DNA of 38,987 nucleotides, taken from NCBI GenBank assembly GCA_028694075.1, contig JAQUUD010000002.1, forward strand, positions 1-38,987, given 5' to 3'. Positions 1 to 9,569 of this stretch are shown in pieces; the first letter of the stretch is position 1; every line of letters begins with the position of its first letter. The DNA comes from Clostridia bacterium (GTDB lineage: Bacteria > Bacillota > Clostridia > Christensenellales > UBA1242). The notes beneath the pieces were generated by a model. The model did not search any database, was not told the DNA's origin, and saw only the letters and a program-made list of their open reading frames with translations. The translations under genes were made by a program, and so were the position numbers.

Positions 1-1
1 C

Positions 2-736
2 AAGGGAGATTTAATTTACAAGCAAAAACTTTCTGAAAGCAACTTAAGGCTTGTTGTCAGCATTGCAAAAAAATATTCAATAAGACCAAATATGCAATTT
101 TTGGATTTAATTCAAGAGGGCAATATGGGGCTTTTAAAAGCGGTTGAAAAATTTGATTATACGAAAGGCTTCCGCTTTTCAACATATGCAACTTGGTGGA
201 TTAGGCAGTCAATTACAAGAGCAATAGCAGATCAAGCAAGAACAATTAGAATACCGGTGCATATGGTTGAAACCATTCATAAATTATCGCGTGCAACAGA
301 GCAGTTATGTCAACAGTTTGGAAGAGATCCGTCAGTTTCCGAACTTGCAGAAGTTTTGAATTTGAGTGAAGATAAAATTGCTGAAATTCAAAAAATTTCA
401 CAAGTGCCAATATCTCTTGATTGCCCTGTGGGCGAAGAAGAAGATAGCAAAATTGCAGATTTTGTGGAAGATGAAACAATAAAATCGCCTGTTGAATTCA
501 CAAGCGAAAAGATGCTTAGAGAACAACTTTGCACAATTATTGAAACATTAACTCCAAGAGAGCAAAAAGTTATCAAATTGAGATATGGTCTTGATGATGG
601 GCATGTTCGTACTTTGGAAGAAGTAGGAAGAGAATTTAATGTTACAAGAGAAAGAATTCGTCAAATTGAAGCAAAAGCCCTTAGAAAACTTCGTCACCCA
701 ACCCGTGCAAAAAAATTGGCAGATTATATTGAATAA
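2..736 (+). CDS. rpoD: RNA polymerase primary sigma factor RpoD/SigA (5' truncated by window edge)
   Basis: This is the C-terminal 244 residues or so of the housekeeping sigma factor, which directs core RNA polymerase to -10/-35 promoters. The frame is open from base 2, so the start lies outside the window. Visible in order are the start of region 2 (NLRLVVSIAKKY), the region 2.3-2.4 promoter-melting and -10-binding stretch (FRFSTYATWWIRQSITRAI), region 3, and region 4 with the -35-binding helix-turn-helix (LEEVGREFNVTRERIRQIEA), ending shortly after the conserved KALRKLRHP. The WIRQ and TRERIRQIEAKALRKLRHP signatures mark a group 1 sigma and not an alternative one. Well-formed TTGACA/TATAAT-like promoters across this window fit that specificity. 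No clear terminator follows in the AT-rich gap downstream. Confidence 0.97.
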   Translation, partial: KGDLIYKQKLSESNLRLVVSIAKKYSIRPNMQFLDLIQEGNMGLLKAVEKFDYTKGFRFSTYATWWIRQSITRAIADQARTIRIPVHMVETIHKLSRATEQLCQQFGRDPSVSELAEVLNLSEDKIAEIQKISQVPISLDCPVGEEEDSKIADFVEDETIKSPVEFTSEKMLREQLCTIIETLTPREQKVIKLRYGLDDGHVRTLEEVGREFNVTRERIRQIEAKALRKLRHPTRAKKLADYIE

Positions 737-933
737 TTTTTAAATTAAAAAAAATATATTTTACAATATTGTTGAATAAATAATAAAAATGTAATAATTT
801 TTAGAAATTAGTATATTAAAAATTATGTAGTGATATTTTATAATCTTAAAATAATTAATTTTTAAATAATTAAAATTCTTGAAATAAATTTTTAAATTAG
901 GAATCATTAATAAAGCCTGTCATCTTTATTTTA

Positions 934-962
934 TTGACAAAAATTGCTTTTTGCTTTAATAT
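934..962 (+). promoter_or_regulatory. Sigma-A promoter for the zinc-ribbon gene
   Basis: TTGACA at 934-939 and TAATAT at 957-962 are separated by 17 bp. Transcription would start near 969. This rules out an upstream in-frame ATG at 944, which lies inside the promoter, and supports translation from 1007. Confidence 0.7.
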
Positions 963-1006
963 ATATTCACAAAAGAAAAAACCAACAATTTAAAAGGAAA
1001 AATTAT

Positions 1007-1705
1007 ATGGATATAAATAAAATATTGGATTATCAGAAAAAAGATTTTGAAATAATCAAATTGGAATTTTCATTAAATGAAAGCCCTAATAAAAAAGCAA
1101 TAAATCAGATTTTAAGCGTTGTTAAAGAAACTCAAGATTCTTCTGCTGAACTGGAAAAAAATGCTGAGGAAATTTTGGCTCAGTTTAACAATCTTAAAAA
1201 AACATACGCTGATAATATAAGCACATTTTTGACTCTTAGCAAAAAAAACTCAGAAAAATTAAATGAAATGGAAGTTGATGGAATGTCTAATTTAATGCAT
1301 ACAATGTCATCTAATTTAAGTATTCTTGAAAAAAAATTATTAAGTTTAGCAGAAAAAGTGAGCGGTGTTTTGTCAGGTTATGAAATGGCTAAGAAAAAAT
1401 ATCAAAAAGCACGGGAAAAACATAAGGAATTTAAAGATAAATTTGATAAGGAACAAAGTGTTTTTAAACCTCAAGTGGACAAACTGCTTGCAGAATTAAA
1501 ATCAATGGAAAAGGGCATTGAAGCAAAATATCTCGCAAAATATAAAGAAAAAAGGCAAGATAACATATTTCCTGTTTTTGTTAAGTTCACGTCAAATGCG
1601 TGTGGCGGTTGTATGATGGAACTTCCGTCAGCACAAATTGAAAAATTAAAAAAAGAAAGCATTTTGGAATGTGAAAACTGTCACAGGTTAATGTTTTTAG
1701 AATAA
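1007..1705 (+). CDS. Coiled-coil protein with C-terminal C4 zinc ribbon (COG1579-like)
   Basis: A 232-residue protein. About the first 180 residues are charged and helical with heptad-like spacing, consistent with a long antiparallel coiled coil. The C-terminus has two CxxC pairs (CGGC and CENC, about 25 residues apart) forming a zinc ribbon, followed by the hydrophobic end RLMFLE. This architecture matches the COG1579 family, annotated as predicted nucleic-acid-binding zinc-ribbon proteins and often found near sigma factor or DNA metabolism genes. The precise function is unknown. The start is set at 1007 because it follows an AAAAGGA ribosome-binding site and a promoter at 934-962. The last 19 codons and the stop lie within a 131-bp segment duplicated at 2266. 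Confidence 0.8.
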   Translation: MDINKILDYQKKDFEIIKLEFSLNESPNKKAINQILSVVKETQDSSAELEKNAEEILAQFNNLKKTYADNISTFLTLSKKNSEKLNEMEVDGMSNLMHTMSSNLSILEKKLLSLAEKVSGVLSGYEMAKKKYQKAREKHKEFKDKFDKEQSVFKPQVDKLLAELKSMEKGIEAKYLAKYKEKRQDNIFPVFVKFTSNACGGCMMELPSAQIEKLKKESILECENCHRLMFLE

Positions 1706-1780
1706 TTTTAATTAAAAGGGCTTGAAAAAGAAGTTCATGTGTGTTATAATAATTTTTAAGAAAGGGGATAAATTATGACA
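1650..1780 (+). repeat. 131-bp direct repeat, copy 1
   Basis: This stretch is identical, base for base, to 2266-2396 (offset 616). It holds the last codons and stop of the zinc-ribbon gene, a complete promoter, a Shine-Dalgarno site and the first two codons (ATG ACA) of the gene at 1775. This copy is presumably the original, since it is the intact end of the zinc-ribbon gene. Confidence 0.97.
1722..1750 (+). promoter_or_regulatory. Sigma-A promoter for the gene at 1775
   Basis: TTGAAA (1722-1727) and a perfect TATAAT (1745-1750) are separated by 17 bp, with an AAGAAAGGGG ribosome-binding site before ATG 1775. The whole element is copied at 2338-2366. Confidence 0.8.
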
Positions 1781-2140
1781 AAAAAACAAAAGGGTAAAGA
1801 TGCGATAACTGAATTCATAGCGGAGGAAGTTAATGAAAAGCCAAGTAATGTTTCAAAATTACACTTGTTTTCTGCTTTGGAACAGACATTGGAAAATGAA
1901 AAATTGCTCGCTGCTTTAAAATTTGTATCAACATCATTGAAAAAAAATCCAGTGCTTGTTAAATCAGCAATTAAATCTGACCAAGGAAAATTTGAAGCAT
2001 TTTTTACAACTATTGATGAACTTTTAGAAGAAGTAGGTGCTATGTTAGCCGAAGAAAGACTTCAATATGTGCCAAACAACTTAAAACAAGACCCTGAACT
2101 TGTAAAAAAAGCTGGTAAATTAGACGATAAACAACAATAA
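1775..2140 (+). CDS. Hypothetical small helical protein
   Basis: A 121-residue protein that I do not recognise. It begins with a basic stretch (MTKKQKGKD) and is otherwise charged and probably all-helical, with no signal peptide, membrane segment or cysteine. The middle (about residues 28-95) alternates leucines and acidic residues, as in a small helical bundle. It has its own promoter and a strong ribosome-binding site (AAGAAAGGGG) and is followed by a hairpin terminator, so it is a monocistronic unit. The reading frame, upstream signals and terminator make it very likely a real gene. No function is proposed. Confidence 0.75.
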   Translation: MTKKQKGKDAITEFIAEEVNEKPSNVSKLHLFSALEQTLENEKLLAALKFVSTSLKKNPVLVKSAIKSDQGKFEAFFTTIDELLEEVGAMLAEERLQYVPNNLKQDPELVKKAGKLDDKQQ

Positions 2141-2175
2141 GTTTATGCATTATCTGATGCTTTTATTTGATTTGG

Positions 2176-2204
2176 AAGCCATTAAGTTTTTTTAGTGGCT
2201 TTTG
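2176..2204 (+). terminator. Rho-independent terminator after the gene at 1775
   Basis: Stem 2176-2185 (AAGCCATTAA) pairs with 2192-2201 (TTAGTGGCTT, one G-T pair) around a short T-rich loop and runs into a short T-rich tail. It would end transcription of the 1775 gene before the second repeat copy. Confidence 0.65.
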
Positions 2205-2265
2205 TTATTCAAAGTAAACAACTTAATTTAAGAAAATATAATGGTTTTTAAAAAAATAAATTCCT

Positions 2266-2396
2266 AAAAAGAAAGCATTTTGGAATGTGAAAACTGTCAC
2301 AGGTTAATGTTTTTAGAATAATTTTAATTAAAAGGGCTTGAAAAAGAAGTTCATGTGTGTTATAATAATTTTTAAGAAAGGGGATAAATTATGACA
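2266..2396 (+). repeat. 131-bp direct repeat, copy 2
   Basis: An exact copy of 1650-1780. It begins inside the zinc-ribbon coding sequence, so it starts with an orphan gene end. It then supplies promoter, Shine-Dalgarno site and the start codon to a different downstream reading frame, diverging right after ATG ACA. The lack of any mismatch over 131 bp suggests a recent event, or an assembly artefact. Confidence 0.97.
2338..2366 (+). promoter_or_regulatory. Duplicated sigma-A promoter driving the 2391-2971 unit
   Basis: TTGAAA at 2338-2343, 17-bp spacer, TATAAT at 2361-2366. It is identical to the promoter at 1722-1750, so the two units should be transcribed at the same basal strength. Confidence 0.75.
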
Positions 2397-2531
2397 TTGT
2401 TAACAGGAAAGAATGTCAGAGATATTGTTCGTGATTGCCAGACATATGATTTTAATAAATCTGATGATTGCTTATTTGTAAAATCACTTTTTGATATTCC
2501 ATATAACGTTATAAAGAAGAAAAAGTTATGA
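2391..2531 (+). CDS. Small hypothetical protein (46 aa), first gene of a two-gene unit
   Basis: Forty-six codons from the ATG supplied by the repeat copy to TGA 2529-2531. The protein is mixed charged, contains the short stretch KNVRDIVRDC and ends in a lysine cluster (KKKKL). I do not recognise it. Its stop overlaps the next start (ATGA at 2528-2531), the usual sign of translational coupling. The first two codons belong to the duplicated segment, so the original N-terminus of this frame may have been replaced when the duplication arose. It could be a fragment of a larger gene that included the downstream frame. Confidence 0.5.
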   Translation: MTLLTGKNVRDIVRDCQTYDFNKSDDCLFVKSLFDIPYNVIKKKKL

Positions 2532-2971
2532 TAGAATTAACAGCTTTAAATGTTTTCAGTGTTAAAAAAGAATGCCAATATAATTTTGGTAAAAAAAACT
2601 CTTCACCCACTGATAAAGATTTTAAAATGGTCATATCTGAATCAAATATTTATTATTTTAGTGCTAATGAATTAGAAGGCAATCGAGAAATAATAGAAGG
2701 TTTTTTCAGACAACTGATATGGACAGAAGAAAATTTATCAAGTGCAAGTATTATGCAAACCAATCAAAATGGCAAAAAGTGGGGCGATTTTTATGCGGTT
2801 GCGGATTTGATAGCACTAGGAATAGGGTTAAAGTTAGTGCAAATTAAAACTCCAGATATTAAGAACCCTTTTAATTATTCGCCAATTATTAAACTCAATC
2901 AAGAACACTTTAAATCTCATAGTCAAAAAATAGAAAAAGATAAAAGGCGAAATATTGAATTAACAAAATAA
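2528..2971 (+). CDS. Hypothetical protein (147 aa), coupled to the 46-aa gene
   Basis: A soluble 147-residue protein with no signal peptide or membrane segment and a basic C-terminus (EKDKRRNIELTK). I recognise no domain. The start ATG overlaps the previous stop as ATGA, with no separate ribosome-binding site, so translation probably depends on the upstream frame. A strong terminator follows at 3032. The unit sits between a duplicated promoter and the rRNA operon, a plausible site for acquired accessory DNA. A two-gene coupled layout of a very small and a small protein also occurs in toxin-antitoxin modules, but nothing in the sequence proves that. Confidence 0.55.
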   Translation: MIELTALNVFSVKKECQYNFGKKNSSPTDKDFKMVISESNIYYFSANELEGNREIIEGFFRQLIWTEENLSSASIMQTNQNGKKWGDFYAVADLIALGIGLKLVQIKTPDIKNPFNYSPIIKLNQEHFKSHSQKIEKDKRRNIELTK

Positions 2972-3205
2972 TTCAACAAATAAGCAATGAACATAGACTT
3001 AGTTAAAGATAAATGATTATTATAATATTATAAGACAGTTATAGAACTGTCTTTTTTATTTTTAAGAAACTGTTGCGTCAAGATGTAATAGTTAACCTGC
3101 AAGTCAGAAAATGAAGATATACAAGTCGTAATTCGTCATTTTTCATTTTGTTTACGCATTTTTTAAAAATTTTTTGATATTTTGTAAATTTCTTTAAAAA
3201 AAGTG
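2972..3205. other. Intergenic region between the accessory unit and the rRNA promoter
   Basis: Beyond the terminator at 3032-3060 I see only AT-rich DNA with no open frame and no recognisable 16S rRNA or tRNA sequence. The 23S operon is therefore not preceded by a 16S gene here. Confidence 0.7.
3032..3060 (+). terminator. Rho-independent terminator
   Basis: Perfect 9-bp stem AAGACAGTT (3032-3040) and AACTGTCTT (3045-3053) with a 4-nt loop, followed by a T-rich tail. It closes the 2391-2971 unit and insulates the rRNA promoter. Confidence 0.9.
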
Positions 3206-3234
3206 TTGACATTGGTTTTCGAGTGTGGTATTAT
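3206..3234 (+). promoter_or_regulatory. rRNA operon promoter (23S-5S)
   Basis: A consensus TTGACA (3206-3211), 17-bp spacer and TATTAT (3229-3234) lie about 180 bp before the 23S gene. It is among the strongest-looking promoters in the window, as expected for rRNA, and shows that the 23S-5S pair is transcribed independently of any 16S gene. Confidence 0.85.
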
Positions 3235-3240
3235 AACACC

Positions 3241-3281
3241 GTTGCCCTATAAGAAGCTGATGCTTTTATAGAGTAACGCTT
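3241..3281 (+). other. Stable leader hairpin at the rRNA transcript start
   Basis: About 16 pairs form between 3241-3257 and 3262-3277 or so (GTTGCCCTATAAGAAGC with GCTTTTATAGAGTAAC), with a TGAT loop, one mismatch and one bulge. It begins just downstream of the -10 box, so it forms the very 5' end of the pre-rRNA. It may protect the transcript or act in antitermination or processing. Confidence 0.55.
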
Positions 3282-3300
3282 AAAAAAATAGTACATTGAC

Positions 3301-3316
3301 AATTGCATATTTTAGA
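3301..3316 (+). other. 5' half of the pre-23S processing stem
   Basis: AATTGCATATTTTAGA (3301-3316) is complementary to 6413-6429, with one extra A in the 3' copy. A second, inner pairing joins CTAAGAA (3403-3409) with TTCTTAG (6368-6374). Together they bracket the 23S gene as an RNase III-type stem, which defines the operon as a self-contained 23S unit. Confidence 0.6.
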
Positions 3317-3412
3317 TATCAAATATCAGTAATATAGAGTAATGTAATTCTTTATATTCAATTTTATTCTGAAAGTCTTTTTTTTAAAAATAAGCGAAAA
3401 TGCTAAGAATCC

Positions 3413-6347
<2,935 letters not shown>

Positions 6348-6576
6348 ATGAACGTTTAAATACGTTCTTCTTAGAATTTTCCAACTTATATAATAAAATA
6401 AAAAAGATTTACTCTAAAAATATGCAATTAAAAGAACTATTTTTTAAATTTGAAAATAACATTAATTAATTTGAAATTTGAAGTGCAAACTAAAAATTGA
6501 AGATTAATTAAGGCTAAAAATACAAATAATTTATATTGAATTGATTGCAAAATTAAAACAATATTGATTAAACTTA
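6348..6576 (+). other. 23S-5S internal spacer
   Basis: An AT-rich spacer with no tRNA. It contains the 3' halves of the pre-23S processing stem (6368-6374 and 6413-6429), and otherwise I see nothing in it. Confidence 0.65.
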
Positions 6577-6692
6577 TTTAGTGACGATAGAGAGAAGGTC
6601 CCACCTGTTCCCATTTCGAACACAGAAGTTAAGCTTCTTTTCGCCGACAATACTTGACTGGTAACGGTCCGGGAAAATAGGGCATTGCTGAG
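6577..6692 (+). rRNA. rrf: 5S ribosomal RNA
   Basis: The conserved segments GGTCCCACCTGTTCCCAT, TCGAACACAGAAGTTAAGC and the 3' arm are present in order, giving a length of about 116 nt. The terminal stem pairs TTAGTGA (6578-6584) with TTGCTGA (6685-6691) using several G-U pairs, so the exact ends are approximate. It is cotranscribed with the 23S gene. Positions 6654-6671 are repeated in inverted orientation downstream at 6744-6761. Confidence 0.95.
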
Positions 6693-6702
6693 TAAACAAA
6701 TT

Positions 6703-6727
6703 AAAAGCACCGCAAGGTGCTTTTTTC
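6703..6727 (+). terminator. rRNA operon terminator
   Basis: Stem AAAAGCACC (6703-6711) and GGTGCTTTT (6716-6724) with a GCAA tetraloop, followed by further T residues. A canonical intrinsic terminator directly after the 5S gene. Confidence 0.95.
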
Positions 6728-6743
6728 ATATATTTTGAAAAAT

Positions 6744-6761
6744 CGGACCGTTACCAGTCAA
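6744..6761 (-). repeat. 18-nt inverted copy of a 5S rRNA segment
   Basis: CGGACCGTTACCAGTCAA is the exact reverse complement of 5S positions 6654-6671. It sits 20 bp beyond the rRNA terminator. In a read-through transcript it would pair with the 3' domain of the 5S RNA. In the opposite orientation it reads as a second copy of that 5S segment. Confidence 0.85.
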
Positions 6762-6774
6762 CATAAAGGGGTCC

Positions 6775-6802
6775 CAAAAGATTTCAGAATTGAAATCTTT
6801 TG
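6775..6802. other. Perfect 12-bp inverted repeat (hairpin)
   Basis: CAAAAGATTTCA (6775-6786) and TGAAATCTTTTG (6791-6802) flank a GAAT loop. There is no T-run after the stem, so it is not a typical terminator. It lies between the inverted 5S fragment and the hydrolase promoter and might be a second-stage terminator, an operator or a remnant of a mobile repeat. Confidence 0.6.
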
Positions 6803-6876
6803 AAGTTCACTATTATGGATAGCATATTTCTTTTGTATAAATTATTATTCATATTTATTTTTTATAAAATAAATGT

Positions 6877-6882
6877 TATAAT
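6877..6882 (+). promoter_or_regulatory. -10 box placing transcription start at the hydrolase ATG
   Basis: A perfect TATAAT ends 6 nt before ATG 6889. A start 7 nt downstream of the -10 coincides with the A of the start codon, implying a leaderless mRNA. The -35 region (TTTATT at 6854) is weak, and no Shine-Dalgarno sequence is present. Confidence 0.45.
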
Positions 6883-6888
6883 AAAAAT

Positions 6889-7764
6889 ATGAGAATAATA
6901 AATGTGGATACAATAACTGGAACAACGCTTTATGGTTGTTTTTATGGCGAAACTTATAGAGATGTTTGTGTTATATTAACTCCTGGCACTTGTGGAAATA
7001 TTTTTGAGAATAAATTTTTGCAGGTGATTGGCGATAAATTGGAAGAACAAAGAATTTCGTATATTTGTGCACATAACAGTGGTTCCTTTCACATTATAGA
7101 TTTACCTCATAAAATTAATGGAACTAAAAGATGTGGATTTTCATTTGAACTATTTGAAGATTGGTTTGATGATATTGATGCTTGGATAAATTATGCTAAA
7201 AGTTTAGGTTATAAAAAAATAGTATTGGGAGGACATAGTTTAGGTGCTAGTAAAGTGATTAATTATTTAAGCAATAAAAATAATTCGGTGGTTGATAATT
7301 ATATCCTGCTTTCGCCAGTTGATTTAAGTATGCAAAGCGATAAAGAAAAAGAACAAATACCAAGATTATTGATTGAAGCAAAAAAACATATAGAAAACAA
7401 TCAACCTGAAAAAATACTTTCAGTAATGTTTGATGATTATAATGTTTTTTGTGCAAGAAGTTTTATTGATTTTATGAATTTACCAAATCATTTTCCAATA
7501 TATCAAAAAAATGGAAAATGTTTTGATTTAAAAAAAATCAATATAAAAGGATTATTTGTCATTGGTGAAAAAGATTGGTTTGCCAACCAAGATGCCAAAA
7601 AACATTTATTGTTAATAAACGAAAACACCAAAAATAAAAATAATAAAATGGAAGTAATAAACAATACGGGACATACTTACCAAGAAAAAGAAATTGAATT
7701 ATCAAATATTATAATTGATTTTATAAAAAATTGTAATAAAAAGGTAAGATTAATGCCAAAATAA
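6889..7764 (+). CDS. Alpha/beta-fold hydrolase
   Basis: A 291-residue cytoplasmic protein with the alpha/beta-hydrolase plan. The nucleophile elbow GGHSLGAS puts the likely catalytic serine at residue 117. The acid is probably Asp229 in GEKDWF, and the base His262 in NTGHTY. The oxyanion region is near TPGT (residues 31-34). There is no signal peptide. It resembles DUF1749-like or other serine esterase/acyl-hydrolase proteins; the substrate cannot be told from sequence. The gene is transcribed alone and ends in a bidirectional terminator shared with the convergent ABC-F gene. The start is supported by the frame and the -10 spacing and not by a ribosome-binding site. Confidence 0.8.
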   Translation: MRIINVDTITGTTLYGCFYGETYRDVCVILTPGTCGNIFENKFLQVIGDKLEEQRISYICAHNSGSFHIIDLPHKINGTKRCGFSFELFEDWFDDIDAWINYAKSLGYKKIVLGGHSLGASKVINYLSNKNNSVVDNYILLSPVDLSMQSDKEKEQIPRLLIEAKKHIENNQPEKILSVMFDDYNVFCARSFIDFMNLPNHFPIYQKNGKCFDLKKINIKGLFVIGEKDWFANQDAKKHLLLINENTKNKNNKMEVINNTGHTYQEKEIELSNIIIDFIKNCNKKVRLMPK

Positions 7765-7779
7765 AGAATTTGCGAGTAT

Positions 7780-7813
7780 AAAAAAATTAACGAAAAGATT
7801 CGCTAATTTTTTT
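7780..7813. terminator. Bidirectional terminator between convergent genes
   Basis: The stem pairs 7780-7794 with 7799-7813 (A-rich arm, ACGAA/TTCGC core with one A-C mismatch, T-rich arm). A-run and T-run on opposite sides allow termination of the hydrolase (plus strand) and the ABC-F gene (minus strand). Confidence 0.75.
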
Positions 7814-7835
7814 CTAAAATGCGTTTTAATATCTG

Positions 7836-9395
7836 TTATACTTTTAAAACTCCGGCTTTGTCTATGAAAGTGTTTTCATCAACTAAATCAAAAATACGGT
7901 TTGCAACTGTTTCAACAAGTTCCAAATCGTGACTGGAAAATATTAAAGGTCCTTTAAAGTTTATCATTCCTTTATTTAATGAAGAAATGCTTTCCAAATC
8001 TAAGTGATTAGTCGGCTCGTCCAACATTAAAAAATTTCCGTTTTCAAGCATTAATTTTGCAAGCATACATCTCACGCGCTCTCCGCCAGAAAGAACATCT
8101 ACAGGCTTCAATGCCTCGTCACCAGAAAATAACATTTTCCCAAGCCACCCACGAATATACATTTCTGTTTGGTCTTTTGAGAAGTGTCTTAACCAGTCTG
8201 CAATTGAATTCTTGTTGTTTTCAAAATATTCACGGTTGTCCTGTGGCAAATAACTGAATTTAATTGTTTTACCCCAGTGAATATTGCCACTATCCGCTGT
8301 TTCTCTGCCTGAAAGAATATCAAAAAACATCGTAACCGCCAAGGCATTGCTTGAAATAATTGCAATTTTATCTTCAGGATTTATTGAAAAGGAAATATTA
8401 TTAAAATATCCGTGTTTGGTTAAGTTCTTAACAATCAAAATTTCCTTGCCGATGCCTTGTTCGAATTTAAAGTCAATATAAGGATATTTTCTGTTTGATG
8501 GTTTAAAATCTTCGATTGTTAGTTTTTCAAGTTCCTTCTTGCGTGAAGTTGCTTGACGAGATTTTGATGCGTTCGCTGAAAATCTTGCTATAAAATCTTT
8601 TAGTTCTTTTGCTCGTTGCTCAGATTTCTTGTTTTGTTCGGCTGTTTGTCTTAAAAGCAGTTGACTTGTTTCGTACCAAAAATCATAATTGCCAAGAAAC
8701 ATATTAATTTCACTATAATCAACATCGCATATATGCGTACAAACTTTGTTTAGAAAATGGCGGTTGTGGCTGACAACAATCACAGTGTTTTCAAAATCTA
8801 ATAAAAAATTTTCCAGCCAGCGAACTGCTTTGAAGTCAAGATTGTTGGTTGGTTCATCTAAAACCAAAATATCAGGATTTCCGAAAAGTGCTTGAGATAA
8901 TAAAACCTTGACTTTATGTTTTGGGTCGATGTCAGCCATTAATTTATCAAAATACTTTTCATCTATGCCAATTTCTTTGAGTAATGTTTTGGCTTCGCTT
9001 TCTGCTTCCCAGCCCCCAAGCAAGGCATATTCTTCTTCCAGTTCGGAAACCTTTATTCCATCTGCATCTGAAAAGTCTGATTTGCTGTAAAGTTCGTTTT
9101 TCAATTTCTCAATCTCGGATAATTTTTTATGCCCTAACATCACTGTTTCTAAAACTGTGTTTGAGTCGTATGCATTTTGGTTTTGTACGAGTACGCTAAG
9201 ACGCTCATTTGGAGAAATGAAAATTTCGCCCTTGTTTGGTTCTATCTCGCCAGATAAAACTTTTAAGAAGGTTGATTTTCCAGAGCCGTTAGCCCCAATT
9301 ATTCCATAACAATTGCCTTTTGTAAACTTTAAGTTTACTTCTTTAAACAGCACTCTGTCGCCATATCTTAATGATATATTAATAGCCTGCATCAT
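7836..9395 (-). CDS. ABC-F family ATPase (YkpA/YbiT-like)
   Basis: A 519-residue soluble protein with two ABC ATPase domains in one chain and no membrane segment, the hallmark of ABC-F proteins that bind the ribosomal E site as translation or antibiotic-protection factors. Domain 1 has Walker A GANGSGKST (residues 34-42), a degenerate signature (LLSQALF) and Walker B VLDEPTNNLD. A charged helical interdomain linker follows (about 240-300). Domain 2 has an intact LSGGERVRCMLAK signature and LDEPTNHLD, but its Walker A position reads SSNALAVTM and lacks the glycines and the lysine. Some YkpA-type relatives also have an altered second Walker A, although I recall them keeping the lysine. Start MM at 9395 follows AGGAG with 9-nt spacing. 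The leader has regulatory structure. Confidence 0.9.
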   Translation of the reverse strand: MMQAINISLRYGDRVLFKEVNLKFTKGNCYGIIGANGSGKSTFLKVLSGEIEPNKGEIFISPNERLSVLVQNQNAYDSNTVLETVMLGHKKLSEIEKLKNELYSKSDFSDADGIKVSELEEEYALLGGWEAESEAKTLLKEIGIDEKYFDKLMADIDPKHKVKVLLSQALFGNPDILVLDEPTNNLDFKAVRWLENFLLDFENTVIVVSHNRHFLNKVCTHICDVDYSEINMFLGNYDFWYETSQLLLRQTAEQNKKSEQRAKELKDFIARFSANASKSRQATSRKKELEKLTIEDFKPSNRKYPYIDFKFEQGIGKEILIVKNLTKHGYFNNISFSINPEDKIAIISSNALAVTMFFDILSGRETADSGNIHWGKTIKFSYLPQDNREYFENNKNSIADWLRHFSKDQTEMYIRGWLGKMLFSGDEALKPVDVLSGGERVRCMLAKLMLENGNFLMLDEPTNHLDLESISSLNKGMINFKGPLIFSSHDLELVETVANRIFDLVDENTFIDKAGVLKV

Positions 9396-9505
9396 TTTTA
9401 ATAACTCCTGAATTTTTATAATTGAAATTTGCTTTATTTGTGAAGTTCCCTAAATTATGGACTAAAAAAACCCGCTTTTAGAAACTTTGAATTGATTTGA
9501 GTTTC

Positions 9506-9538
9506 TCAAATTCGGAAATGCCAAAAACGGCATTCCAT
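9506..9538 (-). CDS. Possible leader peptide (uORF) of the ABC-F gene
   Basis: ATG at 9538-9536 opens a 10-codon frame encoding MECRFWHFRI, with TGA at 9508-9506. It lies about 110 nt upstream of the ABC-F start. A hairpin (GGAATGCC with GGCATTTCC) lies within the frame, and the alternative stems start right at its stop. Short leader peptides that stall ribosomes regulate several ABC-F resistance genes by attenuation, but this frame has no clear Shine-Dalgarno site and could be chance. Confidence 0.3.
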   Translation of the reverse strand: MECRFWHFRI

Positions 9539-9569
9539 ACAAAATAACAAATTTATTTAACTAATTATT

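Noticed and set aside
944..1006. Longer N-terminus for the zinc-ribbon gene
   Set aside because: The upstream ATG lies inside the promoter at 934-962 and has no ribosome-binding site; 1007 has one.
1650..2396. CRISPR or insertion-sequence ends suggested by the perfect 131-bp repeat
   Set aside because: There are only two copies, no spacers, no terminal inverted repeats and no transposase; the repeat contains gene end, promoter and start codon.
2517..2531. Programmed -1 frameshift joining the 46-aa and 147-aa frames
   Set aside because: The heptamer reads G AAA AAG, not the efficient A AAA AAG, and no stimulatory hairpin is evident; ATGA coupling is a simpler explanation, though a fused ancestral gene remains possible.
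6348..6576. tRNA genes in the 23S-5S spacer
   Set aside because: No cloverleaf, T-loop GGTTCGA-like or CCA-end pattern is visible.
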